From the NCBI RefSeq assembly GCF_050589645.1, contig NZ_JBNGOQ010000002.1:248001-312000 (forward strand): 64,000 nt of DNA, written 5' to 3'. The stretch is from JBNGOQ01 sp050589645 (GTDB lineage Bacteria; Bacteroidota; Bacteroidia; Flavobacteriales; Flavobacteriaceae). Position 1 is the stretch's first letter. Each line of letters starts with the position of its first letter. Shown here piece after piece: positions 1-7,949 of this stretch. The translations under genes and the position numbers were made by a program. The notes under the pieces are model-generated. The model did not search any database, was not told the DNA's origin, and saw only the letters and a list, made by a program, of their open reading frames with translations.

Positions 1-467
1 GCTCCGGGATTGATGTCCACTCCCGTTTGTCTGTGCGCATATTCGGTCATAAGACGGGGCACCATGGGAAAACCTTCCACATAGAGTTCGTGCGCGAGCC
101 GATAAATGGCTATGGCATAAAAACCGGGATAGGCCATATACACTTCTTCAATGGAAAGCGAGGCCGGATCGCAACTTACAATGGCCTCCGCATCCTTATT
201 GAGCTTTTCCAAAACGGCAGGCAACTGGGAAACATACTTTTCCCATATTTTGCTGCACGGTTTCTCCGCATCCCAGCACGCCAAGTTCATCAGGGTGTCG
301 AACTCCGCTTCCAGAAGATCCAAATTTTTCTCCACAGGGGTCTCAATATCGAACAAGGTATAAAAGAGGCGATCCGTAAAGGCCTCCACATTCCGCTTTA
401 ATTGATACCGGAGATTGGGTTGTTTTTTGTGCTGGTTTATTTTTTTTATGATGCCGGACTTGTCCAT
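1..467 (-). CDS. cysE: Serine O-acetyltransferase, 5' part (runs off the window)
   Basis: The first 155 codons are present; the 3' end lies left of base 1. The family acetylates L-serine with acetyl-CoA, giving O-acetylserine for cytoplasmic cysteine synthesis. The visible part is the alpha-helical N-terminal domain. It ends with the family signature around residues 125-155: AIYRLAHELY, then TEYAHRQTGVDINPGA, which leads into the left-handed beta-helix. The active-site His of the helix is outside the window. The start is the ATG at 465-467, about 20 nt below a TAATTTTG box read on the minus strand. The gene diverges from the DUF2461 gene. The family is assigned from the signature. Confidence 0.85.
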   Translation of the reverse strand, partial: MDKSGIIKKINQHKKQPNLRYQLKRNVEAFTDRLFYTLFDIETPVEKNLDLLEAEFDTLMNLACWDAEKPCSKIWEKYVSQLPAVLEKLNKDAEAIVSCDPASLSIEEVYMAYPGFYAIAIYRLAHELYVEGFPMVPRLMTEYAHRQTGVDINPG

Positions 468-486
468 ATCTTTAACATTAGAGTAC

Positions 487-494
487 CAAAATTA
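487..494 (-). promoter_or_regulatory. Candidate -7 box for cysE
   Basis: On the minus strand the bases read TAATTTTG, a full match to the Bacteroidota -7 consensus TAnnTTTG. It would give a leader of about 15 nt before the cysE ATG. No well-spaced -33 TTTG is visible, so this is a plausible rather than firm call. Confidence 0.4.
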
Positions 495-563
495 ACCAAT
501 ATTTTAAAAGCGCCTTCTTCAAAATGGTTAACTTTAGCTTAAAATATTCAGGACCTAGGTCGT

Positions 564-1247
564 ATGCAAACAACAGTAATTACTAAAGAAGCCCTACATT
601 TTCTCGGGCAATTGGACAAAAACAACAATAGGGAGTGGTTCACCGATCACAAAAAAGAATTCAAGGCACATGAAGCGAATGTGAAGTCGTTCTACGAGGC
701 CTTAAAGGAACGGATGGGAAGCCATGATGAGATAGAAAAGCTAAAAATGTTCCGCATTTATCGCGATGTGCGATTTTCCAAGGATAAAACCCCGTACAAG
801 GCCCATTTTGCAGGCTCTTTTTCCCGGGCTGGGGCCAGGCTCCGCGGCGGGTATTATTTGCGTATCAAACCCAAGGAGACTTTTATCGCGGTCGGATTTT
901 GGGAACCCAATAAGGAAGATCTTTTTCGGATCCGAAAGGAGTTTGAAATGGACGCGGCACCCATGCGCAAGGTGCTGGACAACACTGCCTTCAAAAAAAT
1001 ATGGGGCGAAATCCAGGGCGATGCCGTGAAAACGGCCCCCAAAGGTTTTGACAAGGAAGACCCCAATATTGACCTGATCAGAAGGAAGCAGTTTATCTTT
1101 GTGCGGAATTTTACCGATAAAGAGGTGCTGGCACCCAATTTTCTGGCGCAAGTGGACGATTCCTTTAAGGCCATACGACCCTATTTTGATCTGATGAGCG
1201 ATATCCTGACCACCAACCTTAACGGCGAGTCCCTATTGGACCAATAG
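564..1247 (+). CDS. DUF2461 (TIGR02453-type) family protein
   Basis: A 227-residue cytoplasmic protein of unknown biochemical function. The DUF2461 pattern is clear: an early LGQLDKNNNREWFTDHK block (about residues 15-30), a central MFRIYRDVRFSKDKTPYK block (about 61-80), GGYYLRI, and an IDLIRRKQF-like C-terminal block. Family members are about 220-230 residues, so the gene is full length. No signal peptide or membrane segment is present. It converges on the next gene, and the two 3' ends overlap by 15 bp. Family membership is recognised; no role can be given. Confidence 0.85.
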   Translation: MQTTVITKEALHFLGQLDKNNNREWFTDHKKEFKAHEANVKSFYEALKERMGSHDEIEKLKMFRIYRDVRFSKDKTPYKAHFAGSFSRAGARLRGGYYLRIKPKETFIAVGFWEPNKEDLFRIRKEFEMDAAPMRKVLDNTAFKKIWGEIQGDAVKTAPKGFDKEDPNIDLIRRKQFIFVRNFTDKEVLAPNFLAQVDDSFKAIRPYFDLMSDILTTNLNGESLLDQ

Positions 1248-1643
1248 CTCGTTCTGCAATAGTTGTATCTGGTCCTTAAGGCGTTCTATGACCATGTTCA
1301 TCATCCGCTTGTTAAGAGCAGAGGAATTCAGGATATAGGTTTCGTATTCATCCAGGGTAAACTGCCCAATGATCATCCCTTTCAGGGAGTTTCGGAACTT
1401 AATGTCCTTTTGCACCGCATTTTCTATATACAGGAGCTGCCTTTCCAAGGATAGCTCGTAAAAGGCGTTTTTGTACTTCCTTACATAGTTGGAAAAAGCG
1501 GCGATCAACAGATAGTTTTGCAGTTTGATGATAGGGCGGAGGGTCCGGTTCTGAAAACGTTCATCATCACTCATATCGTCGGTAACTTTGGCGGAAGGAA
1601 TCTCTGGACGGATCTGTAAGAGATTTTGTGACCTAGTGGACAT
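1233..1643 (-). CDS. Conserved hypothetical protein (136 aa, cytoplasmic)
   Basis: A small soluble helical protein, typical of Flavobacteriia. From memory, its homologues are sometimes labelled glyoxalase, but nothing here resembles the vicinal-oxygen-chelate metal ligands, so I do not use that name. It is rich in hydrophobic helices (LQNYLLIAAFSNYV, KRMMNMVIERLKDQIQLLQ). It has no signal peptide and no Cys. Its 3' end overlaps that of the DUF2461 gene by 15 bp in convergent orientation. Function unknown. Confidence 0.75.
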   Translation of the reverse strand: MSTRSQNLLQIRPEIPSAKVTDDMSDDERFQNRTLRPIIKLQNYLLIAAFSNYVRKYKNAFYELSLERQLLYIENAVQKDIKFRNSLKGMIIGQFTLDEYETYILNSSALNKRMMNMVIERLKDQIQLLQNELLVQ

Positions 1644-1749
1644 CGCAAGAAGTTTTTATAAAGATAGCCATTGAGCCCCCCGACATTTTGTGGTCCCGAA
1701 TTAGTTTTTAACGGGTTTATGAACAAGCAATGGTCCCGCCAAAAGCAGG

Positions 1750-2271
1750 CTAAAGCAGTTTCTGGGCCACTTCCAGCCAGGTATCGGCCCGCTCAAAACC
1801 ATTGGAATTCACGTTATGTGGTGAGGTGAAGAGAATAGATCGGCCATCGAATTGTTGCAGGTTGTAACTGCGGTCGTCGATCAGGATATCCCCTTTTAGA
1901 ATGCCCTTGTCCCCACAGAGGATGCGGTTTTTCCAGTGGATATAGGGAAAATGCATATCCAGCCATTCCGACTTTTCGCGAAGCGAGTTGGGAAATTCCA
2001 TGGCGGCCGAGGCAATATAGACCTCATACTTGGCGGCGAGTTCCTTTAAGACGTCCTTGCTGTCCCGTATAGGGGCCAGGTCCAAAAAGAATCCGTCGGT
2101 ATAGGCGTGCTTGCGTACACTGGCCTGTCGGTCTTCAGGTACCATTTGCCATACCTCGCTCCCCTTACAGCTGTCCAGGGAAAGCGATTCTCCAAACTCA
2201 CGGTTATACAGTGCTATATGTGCGCCATAGGTGTCCGCTAGGACTTCGTCCATATCTACAAATAAGGTCAT
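1750..2271 (-). CDS. 5'(3')-deoxyribonucleotidase-like HAD phosphatase (NT5C family)
   Basis: A 173-residue cytoplasmic HAD-superfamily enzyme, expected to dephosphorylate (deoxy)nucleoside monophosphates. HAD motif I is FVDMDEVLAD at residues 4-13; the first Asp is the nucleophile and the second the acid/base. Motif II is the Ser/Ala stretch YIASAAMEFP (about 85-94), and motif IV is DILIDDRSYN (about 128-137). Size and motif order fit bacterial NT5C proteins. It is transcribed leftwards, alone, with the repeat island upstream. The substrate is inferred from the family. Confidence 0.82.
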   Translation of the reverse strand: MTLFVDMDEVLADTYGAHIALYNREFGESLSLDSCKGSEVWQMVPEDRQASVRKHAYTDGFFLDLAPIRDSKDVLKELAAKYEVYIASAAMEFPNSLREKSEWLDMHFPYIHWKNRILCGDKGILKGDILIDDRSYNLQQFDGRSILFTSPHNVNSNGFERADTWLEVAQKLL

Positions 2272-2347
2272 CGTTTAATATTTGTACGAAGTACGAAAAA
2301 GTATGGGTAAAAGGGAAGCAAATGCCGAAAATTAATTTTTCTAAGCT

Positions 2348-2375
2348 CAAGTGCAAGTGCAAGTGCAAGTTCAAG
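2348..2375. repeat. Hexamer microsatellite (CAAGTG, about 4.5 copies)
   Basis: CAAGTG occurs three times in a row, followed by a variant CAAGTT and a half copy. It sits directly against the hairpin repeat that follows and is non-coding. Such tracts can change length by slippage. Confidence 0.8.
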
Positions 2376-2439
2376 ATTCTTCGCTTTGCTCTGAATGACA
2401 ACACACATTGATTTGTCGTTCCGAGCCTGTGAGGAATCT
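2374..2439. repeat. Imperfect inverted repeat, REP-like intergenic hairpin
   Basis: The left arm (2374-2400) read backwards begins TGTCATTCAGAGC and ends GAAGAATCT. The right arm (2414-2439) begins TGTCGTTCCGAGC and ends GAGGAATCT. The arms therefore pair over about 26 bp with a 13-base loop. From general knowledge, this TGTC-TTC-GAG…GAATCT motif recurs between genes in many Bacteroidota, so it is probably a dispersed palindromic repeat rather than a gene-specific terminator. Confidence 0.7.
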
Positions 2440-2460
2440 AACATTTCAATACCAGCCGCT

Positions 2461-2571
2461 ATTGTTCACTGCCAACTGAAAACTGCTTACTGCCAACTGT
2501 CAACTGTTCATTGCTTCCGGTTTCTCATTTATTGCCAATTGCTAACTGTTTATTGCTAATTGTTAATTGTG
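2461..2571. repeat. Degenerate CTGCCAACTG / ATTGCTAATTG repeat array
   Basis: About 110 bases made almost entirely of short units such as ACTGCCAACTG, ACTGTCAACTG, ATTGCCAATTG and ATTGCTAATTG. There is a GC-richer half, then an AT-richer half. I see no open reading frame and no perfect period. With the two neighbouring repeats it fills most of the 401-base gene-free gap 2272-2672; the rest of that gap shows nothing else. Confidence 0.7.
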
Positions 2572-2672
2572 CACAACCACGATTTACACAAGCTTTCCCA
2601 CCATTCGTACAAATCTTCTTTCAGCTCATAGGGAAAAAAGGTACTTTTCTTTGAACGCTTAAAAACCAAACC

Positions 2673-3035
2673 ATGAAGTTCCTGAGAATTGTCCTTCCCA
2701 TCCTCCTGTTTGCCTTTTTTGTCCTGCTTCTCTTTCAGTCGTGCTACTCCGTTCGGCTTCGAAGCGTAAACGGTGCGCCCATGCCCGACCCATTGAGTAC
2801 CCGGACCGATTATTATCGGGATATGCAGGTAGTAGAGCTCGACACGACCATCGGTATCGATCTAACTACCAAGGATTTTACCCTCCTGATCAAGGAAACC
2901 GACCTTTGCCCCACGGGCAAACTGCACACCGTGGAATACCGCAGCACCCTGGGCGGCGTGCTGTTGAGCGGCATTACCTTTGGAAGAAAACGAAGGGTAA
3001 GGATTAAATATGTATGTATGAAACCCACCAATTAA
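2673..3035 (+). CDS. Small lipoprotein of unknown function (120 aa)
   Basis: The N-terminus is a typical lipoprotein signal: MKFLRIV, a hydrophobic core to about residue 22, and a lipobox ending FQSC with the lipidated Cys at about 24. The mature part is about 95 residues with two further Cys (around 91 and 115) and a basic GRKRRVRIKYV stretch. Nothing identifies a function; the compact beta-rich look and small size recall Bor-type lipoproteins, without proof. Only 6 bp separate it from the FAD enzyme, so the two are probably co-transcribed. Confidence 0.7.
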   Translation: MKFLRIVLPILLFAFFVLLLFQSCYSVRLRSVNGAPMPDPLSTRTDYYRDMQVVELDTTIGIDLTTKDFTLLIKETDLCPTGKLHTVEYRSTLGGVLLSGITFGRKRRVRIKYVCMKPTN

Positions 3036-3041
3036 AAACCC

Positions 3042-4646
3042 ATGGCCACCACCAAGACACACCCTAAAACAGAATGGGACACGCTGCACAACAACGGTCC
3101 CTTTCCACTAAAAAGCCTCCATATCACTGAATTGGAAGGGCAGGGGAACCTGCCTTCAAAGATCGATCGCTATAACGATGCGGCAAAGGAAATACGCCGA
3201 CTCATCAAAGAGGCCCACAATGCCAACCAGGGCTTTAGGGCCTATGGCTCGCGCTGGTCCATGTCTAGCATCGCCCATCAAAAGGACCAGATGCATTACA
3301 ACGGCTTTATGAACATTGGGATGTCACTTTCTCCCCAGGACCTTCACCAAAACAGCCCTTACAATGCCGCTAACCTGTTTCTTTTTGAGTGCGGAAACAC
3401 AATCAAACGGGTTTCCGAGGTGCTCGCCACCCATGGGAAATCCTTAAAGACCACCGGGGCCAGCAACGGGCAGACCATAGCGGGCTGTATTTCCACAGGC
3501 GTGCACGGCTCCGCACTGGACGTAGGTTCCGTGCAGGACTATGTGGTAGGCCTTAACCTGATTATTGGTCCGGATCCGGGCGATATCGTGTACCTGGAGC
3601 GGCACACCCAACCGGCCCTGAGCAACGCCTTTGCCCAAAAAATACAGGCCAAGGTAATCCGCAACGACGGACTCTTTAATGCCGTGCTCGTAGGCCTGGG
3701 CGCCTTTGGGTTTATTCACGGCGTGGTCATTGAGGCGGAAGATCGCTTTCTGCTAAAACGCTACGTGCGAAAGGTAAAAAAACAGACGGCCTTTGACCTG
3801 GCCAAGACGATGGATTTCAAAAATTCCACCTTTACCATCGCAGGGGAGACCGATGCCCAGGGAAAGGGCAAACGGCCCTATCATTACAAGGTATTCATCA
3901 ATCCCTACCCCAATACGGATGAGTGCATTGTGGAGCTGATCTATAAAAAACCCTATGCAGTACCTTATCCCGACCCCTTTCCGGTAATCAAAACCTCGAT
4001 CTACAAGGACCTTATCTATCTCTTGATCAAGATCAGTGAGCAATTTCCCAAGAGTATCCCCTGGTTCATTAAACGGTTGGAGAAGACCATCCTTCCTGCA
4101 GTGAACGAGGTTTCTACGGGTACCTTGGCCGAGACTTTTTGGGACGCGCCCTATCAGGGTCCGGCGTTTGCTTGTTCGGTAGGGGTAAGCCATACGGATT
4201 CTCCCAAGGCACTGCAGGTGCTAACCGATATGACCAAGAACGAGGGCCCCATTCCTGGTATATTCGCCATGCGCTTCATCAAACGCTCAAAAGGCACACT
4301 GTCCTTTGCGCGCTTTCCCATCACCTGTATGTTGGAGATCGATGGCGTACTCTGGAAAAAAACGAACAGTATTATGAGCCTAACGGAATATTCCCGACGT
4401 ATGATACAGGTACTGCAACAGCACAACATTCCGTTTACCATTCACTGGGGCAAGAATTCGGATTGGGACTTTCCGGGACTCATTCCCCATATGTACGGCA
4501 ACGACGCCACCAGTTGGAAGACCTATAGAAGCGCCCTGCTTTCCGATAACATGCAACAGTTGTTCTCCAATGATTTTTTGGAACGTACAGGGCTTGCCGA
4601 TAAGCAACAGCAAATTCCACCAAACCTTATTGCATCGTTAGCTTAA
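3042..4646 (+). CDS. FAD-linked oxidase, gulonolactone/arabinonolactone oxidase-like
   Basis: A 534-residue enzyme of the vanillyl-alcohol-oxidase/PCMH flavoprotein superfamily. The FAD-binding half shows GFRAYGSRWSMSS (about 63-75), the pyrophosphate-binding TTGASNGQTIAGCISTGVHG block (about 136-155) and GLGAFGFIHGVV (about 222-233). The C-terminal substrate domain contains FTIHWGKNSDWDF (about 470-482), similar to aldonolactone oxidases, where an HWGK-type motif lies near the flavin. No signal peptide is present. The expected reaction is oxidation of a sugar lactone or polyol with O2 or another acceptor; the true substrate is unknown. Confidence 0.8.
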   Translation: MATTKTHPKTEWDTLHNNGPFPLKSLHITELEGQGNLPSKIDRYNDAAKEIRRLIKEAHNANQGFRAYGSRWSMSSIAHQKDQMHYNGFMNIGMSLSPQDLHQNSPYNAANLFLFECGNTIKRVSEVLATHGKSLKTTGASNGQTIAGCISTGVHGSALDVGSVQDYVVGLNLIIGPDPGDIVYLERHTQPALSNAFAQKIQAKVIRNDGLFNAVLVGLGAFGFIHGVVIEAEDRFLLKRYVRKVKKQTAFDLAKTMDFKNSTFTIAGETDAQGKGKRPYHYKVFINPYPNTDECIVELIYKKPYAVPYPDPFPVIKTSIYKDLIYLLIKISEQFPKSIPWFIKRLEKTILPAVNEVSTGTLAETFWDAPYQGPAFACSVGVSHTDSPKALQVLTDMTKNEGPIPGIFAMRFIKRSKGTLSFARFPITCMLEIDGVLWKKTNSIMSLTEYSRRMIQVLQQHNIPFTIHWGKNSDWDFPGLIPHMYGNDATSWKTYRSALLSDNMQQLFSNDFLERTGLADKQQQIPPNLIASLA

Positions 4647-4679
4647 ATAAAAGAATCTAACCCACTAAAAATAAGTAAT

Positions 4680-4871
4680 ATGGAGATTGAAAAAACTAGG
4701 GTAGAGCTGGAATACGAACTTCGGCTCACAAAGAAAATCCTACAGCGCATCTTGGAGATGAACAAGGACCTAAAGACCCCCGATGCCAAGGAGGTAGACC
4801 AGATCGAGGCCACACTGCGATCCGAGTTGGAGCGGGACTATCCCAGATTTAAAATTCAAAGAAAGAAATAG
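4680..4871 (+). CDS. Small charged helical protein (63 aa)
   Basis: A short soluble protein with a coiled-coil-like charge pattern (EIEKTRVELEYELRLTKKIL, then a DQIEATLRSELERDY helix). It has no Cys, signal or membrane segment. It lies 34 bp after the FAD oxidase and 2 bp before the next membrane-protein gene, so it reads as part of that operon and may pair with the membrane protein. Function unknown. Confidence 0.65.
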   Translation: MEIEKTRVELEYELRLTKKILQRILEMNKDLKTPDAKEVDQIEATLRSELERDYPRFKIQRKK

Positions 4872-4873
4872 TC

Positions 4874-5176
4874 ATGGAAAGTAATGTACTTACCGATCTT
4901 AGCGAGAGGATCCATAAAGTAACCGTGGAAAAATCTACGGTAGACGAAAAGCGGGAAAGGAATCGGGGCACCCTGGCCATGGTGTTTGTTATTCTTTTCT
5001 TCTGCGTCATTTTCGTGACCTTCATCATCGGCTATACCACCGAAGATTTTCAGATCCAGGACTACAAAGACCTATTGACTACCGTGTCCTCCATTTTATC
5101 AGGACCGCTGGGCTTTATCATCGGTTTCTATTTTAAGGAAAAGTACGCTACGGGGACCAATACGGATACCACCTAG
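4874..5176 (+). CDS. Small membrane protein with two transmembrane helices (100 aa)
   Basis: A charged N-terminal segment (about 1-33) precedes TM1 (TLAMVFVILFFCVIFVTFIIG, about 34-54), a short loop, and TM2 (TVSSILSGPLGFIIGFYF, about 70-87). Both ends are predicted cytoplasmic. It follows the small helical protein by 2 bp. No family is recognised. Confidence 0.65.
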   Translation: MESNVLTDLSERIHKVTVEKSTVDEKRERNRGTLAMVFVILFFCVIFVTFIIGYTTEDFQIQDYKDLLTTVSSILSGPLGFIIGFYFKEKYATGTNTDTT

Positions 5177-5238
5177 GAACGAAGGTGCTTGTTTGCCCTA
5201 ATTTTCGTAACTTACTAACATGCAATGTCTTGTAAGCC

Positions 5239-5940
5239 ATGTTAAAAGTAAAACAGCGGATCAGTATAGTGGCGGCCCTTGTTTTTGCGACAGCAATGGC
5301 CTTTGGTCAGACCGCGGAGGAAAGTAAAAGGGAGCAAATGGTAGAAACACAGTTACAGGCCAGGGATATTACAGATCCGGGCACCCTCGCTGCCATGTTG
5401 AATGTTCCCAGACACGAGTTTGTACCGGAGCGGATCAAGCAATACGCCTATGAGGATAATGCCCTACCTATTGGTAAGGGGCAGACCATTTCCCAACCCT
5501 ATATTGTGGCTTTTATGACGCAGGCACTACAACTACGTTCGGGACAAAAGGTGCTTGAAATAGGTACCGGATCGGGCTATCAGGCCGCGGTATTGGCAAA
5601 GATCGTGGATTCGGTATATACCATAGAGATCGTGAAGGAACTGGCGGAAAGCGCCAAGGCACGCCTAGATCGTTTGGGCTACGGCAATGTAAAAGTGAAA
5701 CGTGGAGATGGCTACCATGGTTGGCCGGCCCAGGCCCCCTTTGATGCCATCATGGTTACCGCCGGGGCCGACACCATACCGGAACCCCTATTGGAGCAAC
5801 TTAAAATAGGGGGGCGCCTCATTATCCCGTTGGGTCGCTATACTACTAAACAACTGGTCCTGGCCATCAAAAAGAAGGACAAGGTAGTGACCAAAAACCT
5901 TATGGCCGTACGTTTTGTGCCTTTCACACGGGAGGAGTAG
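5239..5940 (+). CDS. pcm: Protein-L-isoaspartate O-methyltransferase with export signal
   Basis: This is the SAM-dependent repair enzyme that methylates isoaspartyl residues. Residues 1-23 form a signal peptide (basic start, hydrophobic core, AMAFGQ cleavage region). The PIMT fold follows: PRHEFVP (about 57-63), GQTISQPYIVAFM (81-93), SAM motif I VLEIGTGSGYQAAVLA (105-120) and GGRLIIPLG (about 191-199). All family blocks are intact at normal length. The export signal is odd, since SAM is not expected in the periplasm; exported homologues are, to my knowledge, found in other Bacteroidota. It is transcribed alone. Confidence 0.88.
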   Translation: MLKVKQRISIVAALVFATAMAFGQTAEESKREQMVETQLQARDITDPGTLAAMLNVPRHEFVPERIKQYAYEDNALPIGKGQTISQPYIVAFMTQALQLRSGQKVLEIGTGSGYQAAVLAKIVDSVYTIEIVKELAESAKARLDRLGYGNVKVKRGDGYHGWPAQAPFDAIMVTAGADTIPEPLLEQLKIGGRLIIPLGRYTTKQLVLAIKKKDKVVTKNLMAVRFVPFTREE

Positions 5941-6068
5941 AAAAGTGGACGTTTTAATCCGACCTGTTGACCGTATTACTGCTTAAAGTAAGAGTATTGC
6001 TATGATTTTTTGTACGAAAGAAGTATATTTATGAAGTCGTTCACCTAAAAACAAATTACCAATCATTT

Positions 6069-6512
6069 ATGTTCTGCCTGGTCTATAAATCCATTGCCGA
6101 CCCTATTTTTGAACCGGTCCAAATTCAGGAAATGCTCGAAAAGGCCAGGGTTTTCAATGAAACCCAAGGGATTACGGGCTGCCTGTTGCATTATGACGGC
6201 GTATTTATCCAATATCTTGAAGGAAATCAGCTAAAGGTGCTGACCCTTTTTGATAAGATCAACAAGGATCCCCGCCATAAGGACCTTATTTTACTTTCGC
6301 ACGGCTATATCGAAAAGAGGGAATTCAAAAAATGGGAAATGGCTTTTGAAAATTTTATGGGCGAAAACGACCAACTTCAGTTCCTCAGACTTCTGGTGGG
6401 TTCCTATATCCAGGATGCGGACAATGCCATGGATCCCAATCCTACCTCCAAGTTTTTCTGGCGCACGGCCAAACGGCTCCTGGGTACCAAACATTCCGAA
6501 CGTTATCGTTAA
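6069..6512 (+). CDS. BLUF-domain blue-light photoreceptor (stand-alone)
   Basis: A 147-residue soluble protein that is almost entirely a BLUF domain, which binds FAD and senses blue light. The photocycle residues are present: Tyr6 in LVYKS, Asn30 in RVFNETQGITG, Gln48 in GVFIQYLEG, and Trp89/Met91 in KKWEMAF. The DPRHKDL motif (67-73) is also canonical. About 45 C-terminal residues lack a known effector domain, so it probably signals through a partner protein. No obvious partner (EAL or cyclase) is adjacent; the neighbours are pcm and a hydrolase. Confidence 0.9.
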   Translation: MFCLVYKSIADPIFEPVQIQEMLEKARVFNETQGITGCLLHYDGVFIQYLEGNQLKVLTLFDKINKDPRHKDLILLSHGYIEKREFKKWEMAFENFMGENDQLQFLRLLVGSYIQDADNAMDPNPTSKFFWRTAKRLLGTKHSERYR

Positions 6513-6602
6513 TACAGCTTCCCAAGCCTCCATTCTCCTTTTTCTGTAGGGGACAACAAAACTTTTACTAAATTTAGGGGCATCACGCCAAAACCAAAAC
6601 AA

Positions 6603-7922
6603 ATGAACGCACGTACCAAGTATCTTTTTGTCCTTTTGGGCATCGCAATAGCCTTGGGAATTGCCTGGAACAGGGCCGTTACCATACCGGAAGAAGAGCA
6701 CAAATTTGTGTTCGGGGATGCCCTCCCGGACGCACCCGAACTGGCCCAACGTGGTGCTTATGGGGTAGGGGTACAAACCTTGGAATTGGTGCATAAAAAC
6801 CAAGCCGATATCTTGAATATAAAGGAGGGAAAAGCGCCCCTCTATGACCGGCCCATCACCATAGAGTTGTGGTATCCCGCCACCATTCCGGTGGGCATCA
6901 CACCAATAGAACAATATACCCAGGTACTTGGTAGGAACGGGACACCGGGGCGACCTGTGACGCCCTTTACCTTTAAAGGCAGGGCTTTGCGCGATGCAGC
7001 GATCATGGATACGGATACTCCCTATCCCTTGGTCATTCTTTCCCATGGTTATGTGGGCTCCCGGTTTTTGTTTACCTATCTGGCAGAAAACCTGGCCTCC
7101 AAAGGCTATGTAGTAGCGTCCATAGATCATACCGATTCCACCTATAGGGATGCCGGTCATTTTACCAGTACGCTGGTCAATCGGTCCTTGGATCAACTTT
7201 TTGTGCTCAACGAAATGGACCGTCTGGGCCAAAGTGGTTCCGATAGTTTTCTTTCCGGAAAGGTAGATACTTCCCGTACCGGGCTCATAGGATATTCCAT
7301 GGGCGGCTATGGGGGACTGAATACGTGTGGTGCAGGCTACAGTGCCACAGCCTTAGGTTTTTTCAAAGGACAAACGGGCGGTAGCGATGCCCTGGATAAA
7401 CGCGGTATGGACCATGAAGCCTATACCGGTACAATAGACCAGCGGATCAAGGCCTTTGTGGCCCTGGCGCCTTGGGGTATGGCCAACGGGGTATGGGATG
7501 CCAAGGGATTGGCAGGCCTAAGAACACCCACGCTCTTCGTCTCGGGCAGCCAGGATGATATTTCCGGTTATGAGAAAGGAGTCAAGGCCATTTATGAGGG
7601 CGCTGTGAACAGCGACCGCTATTTGCTCACGTATGTCAATGCCCGACATAACGTAGCGCCCAATCCGCCTGCCGAAGTTACCATGAAACCCGGTCTGGAC
7701 ATCAACGAATATTTACGCTACGCGGATTCCGTATGGGATATGCGACGGATCAATAATGTTAATCAACATTTTATTACCGCTTTTTTGGGCATCCATTTGC
7801 AGGACAAAGCGTATGGGGAATACTTAGATCTTAGTGAGGATGCCAATACGGGCAATTGGAAGGGCTTCAAACCACGTACTTCCGTTGGTATGGAATGGCG
7901 ACATGCCGCGGCGGCGGAATAA
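6603..7922 (+). CDS. Alpha/beta hydrolase, PAF-acetylhydrolase/dienelactone hydrolase-like
   Basis: A 439-residue protein with an N-terminal hydrophobic segment (about 7-25), either a signal anchor or signal peptide. The fold markers are ITIELWYPA (about 85-93), the oxyanion region PLVILSHGYVGSR (about 143-155), the nucleophile elbow GYSMGG with Ser232, an acid in VSGSQDD (about 321) and His in NARHNVAP (about 350). This order matches the PAF-AH/DLH group of esterases. The substrate is unknown. It starts an apparent operon with the oxidoreductase, cupin and cyclase genes (gaps of 27 bp or less). Confidence 0.78.
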   Translation: MNARTKYLFVLLGIAIALGIAWNRAVTIPEEEHKFVFGDALPDAPELAQRGAYGVGVQTLELVHKNQADILNIKEGKAPLYDRPITIELWYPATIPVGITPIEQYTQVLGRNGTPGRPVTPFTFKGRALRDAAIMDTDTPYPLVILSHGYVGSRFLFTYLAENLASKGYVVASIDHTDSTYRDAGHFTSTLVNRSLDQLFVLNEMDRLGQSGSDSFLSGKVDTSRTGLIGYSMGGYGGLNTCGAGYSATALGFFKGQTGGSDALDKRGMDHEAYTGTIDQRIKAFVALAPWGMANGVWDAKGLAGLRTPTLFVSGSQDDISGYEKGVKAIYEGAVNSDRYLLTYVNARHNVAPNPPAEVTMKPGLDINEYLRYADSVWDMRRINNVNQHFITAFLGIHLQDKAYGEYLDLSEDANTGNWKGFKPRTSVGMEWRHAAAAE

Positions 7923-7949
7923 ATACCGGAATCTAAAGCACAGGACGAT

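Noticed and set aside
2348..2571. Possible CRISPR array
   Set aside because: The units are short, degenerate and lack regular spacers; no Cas genes are nearby.
6291..7232. Long minus-strand open frame opposite the BLUF and hydrolase genes
   Set aside because: Its product is low in typical protein motifs and rich in Gly/His/Arg. The plus strand carries well-supported BLUF and alpha/beta hydrolase genes, so this is an antisense shadow.
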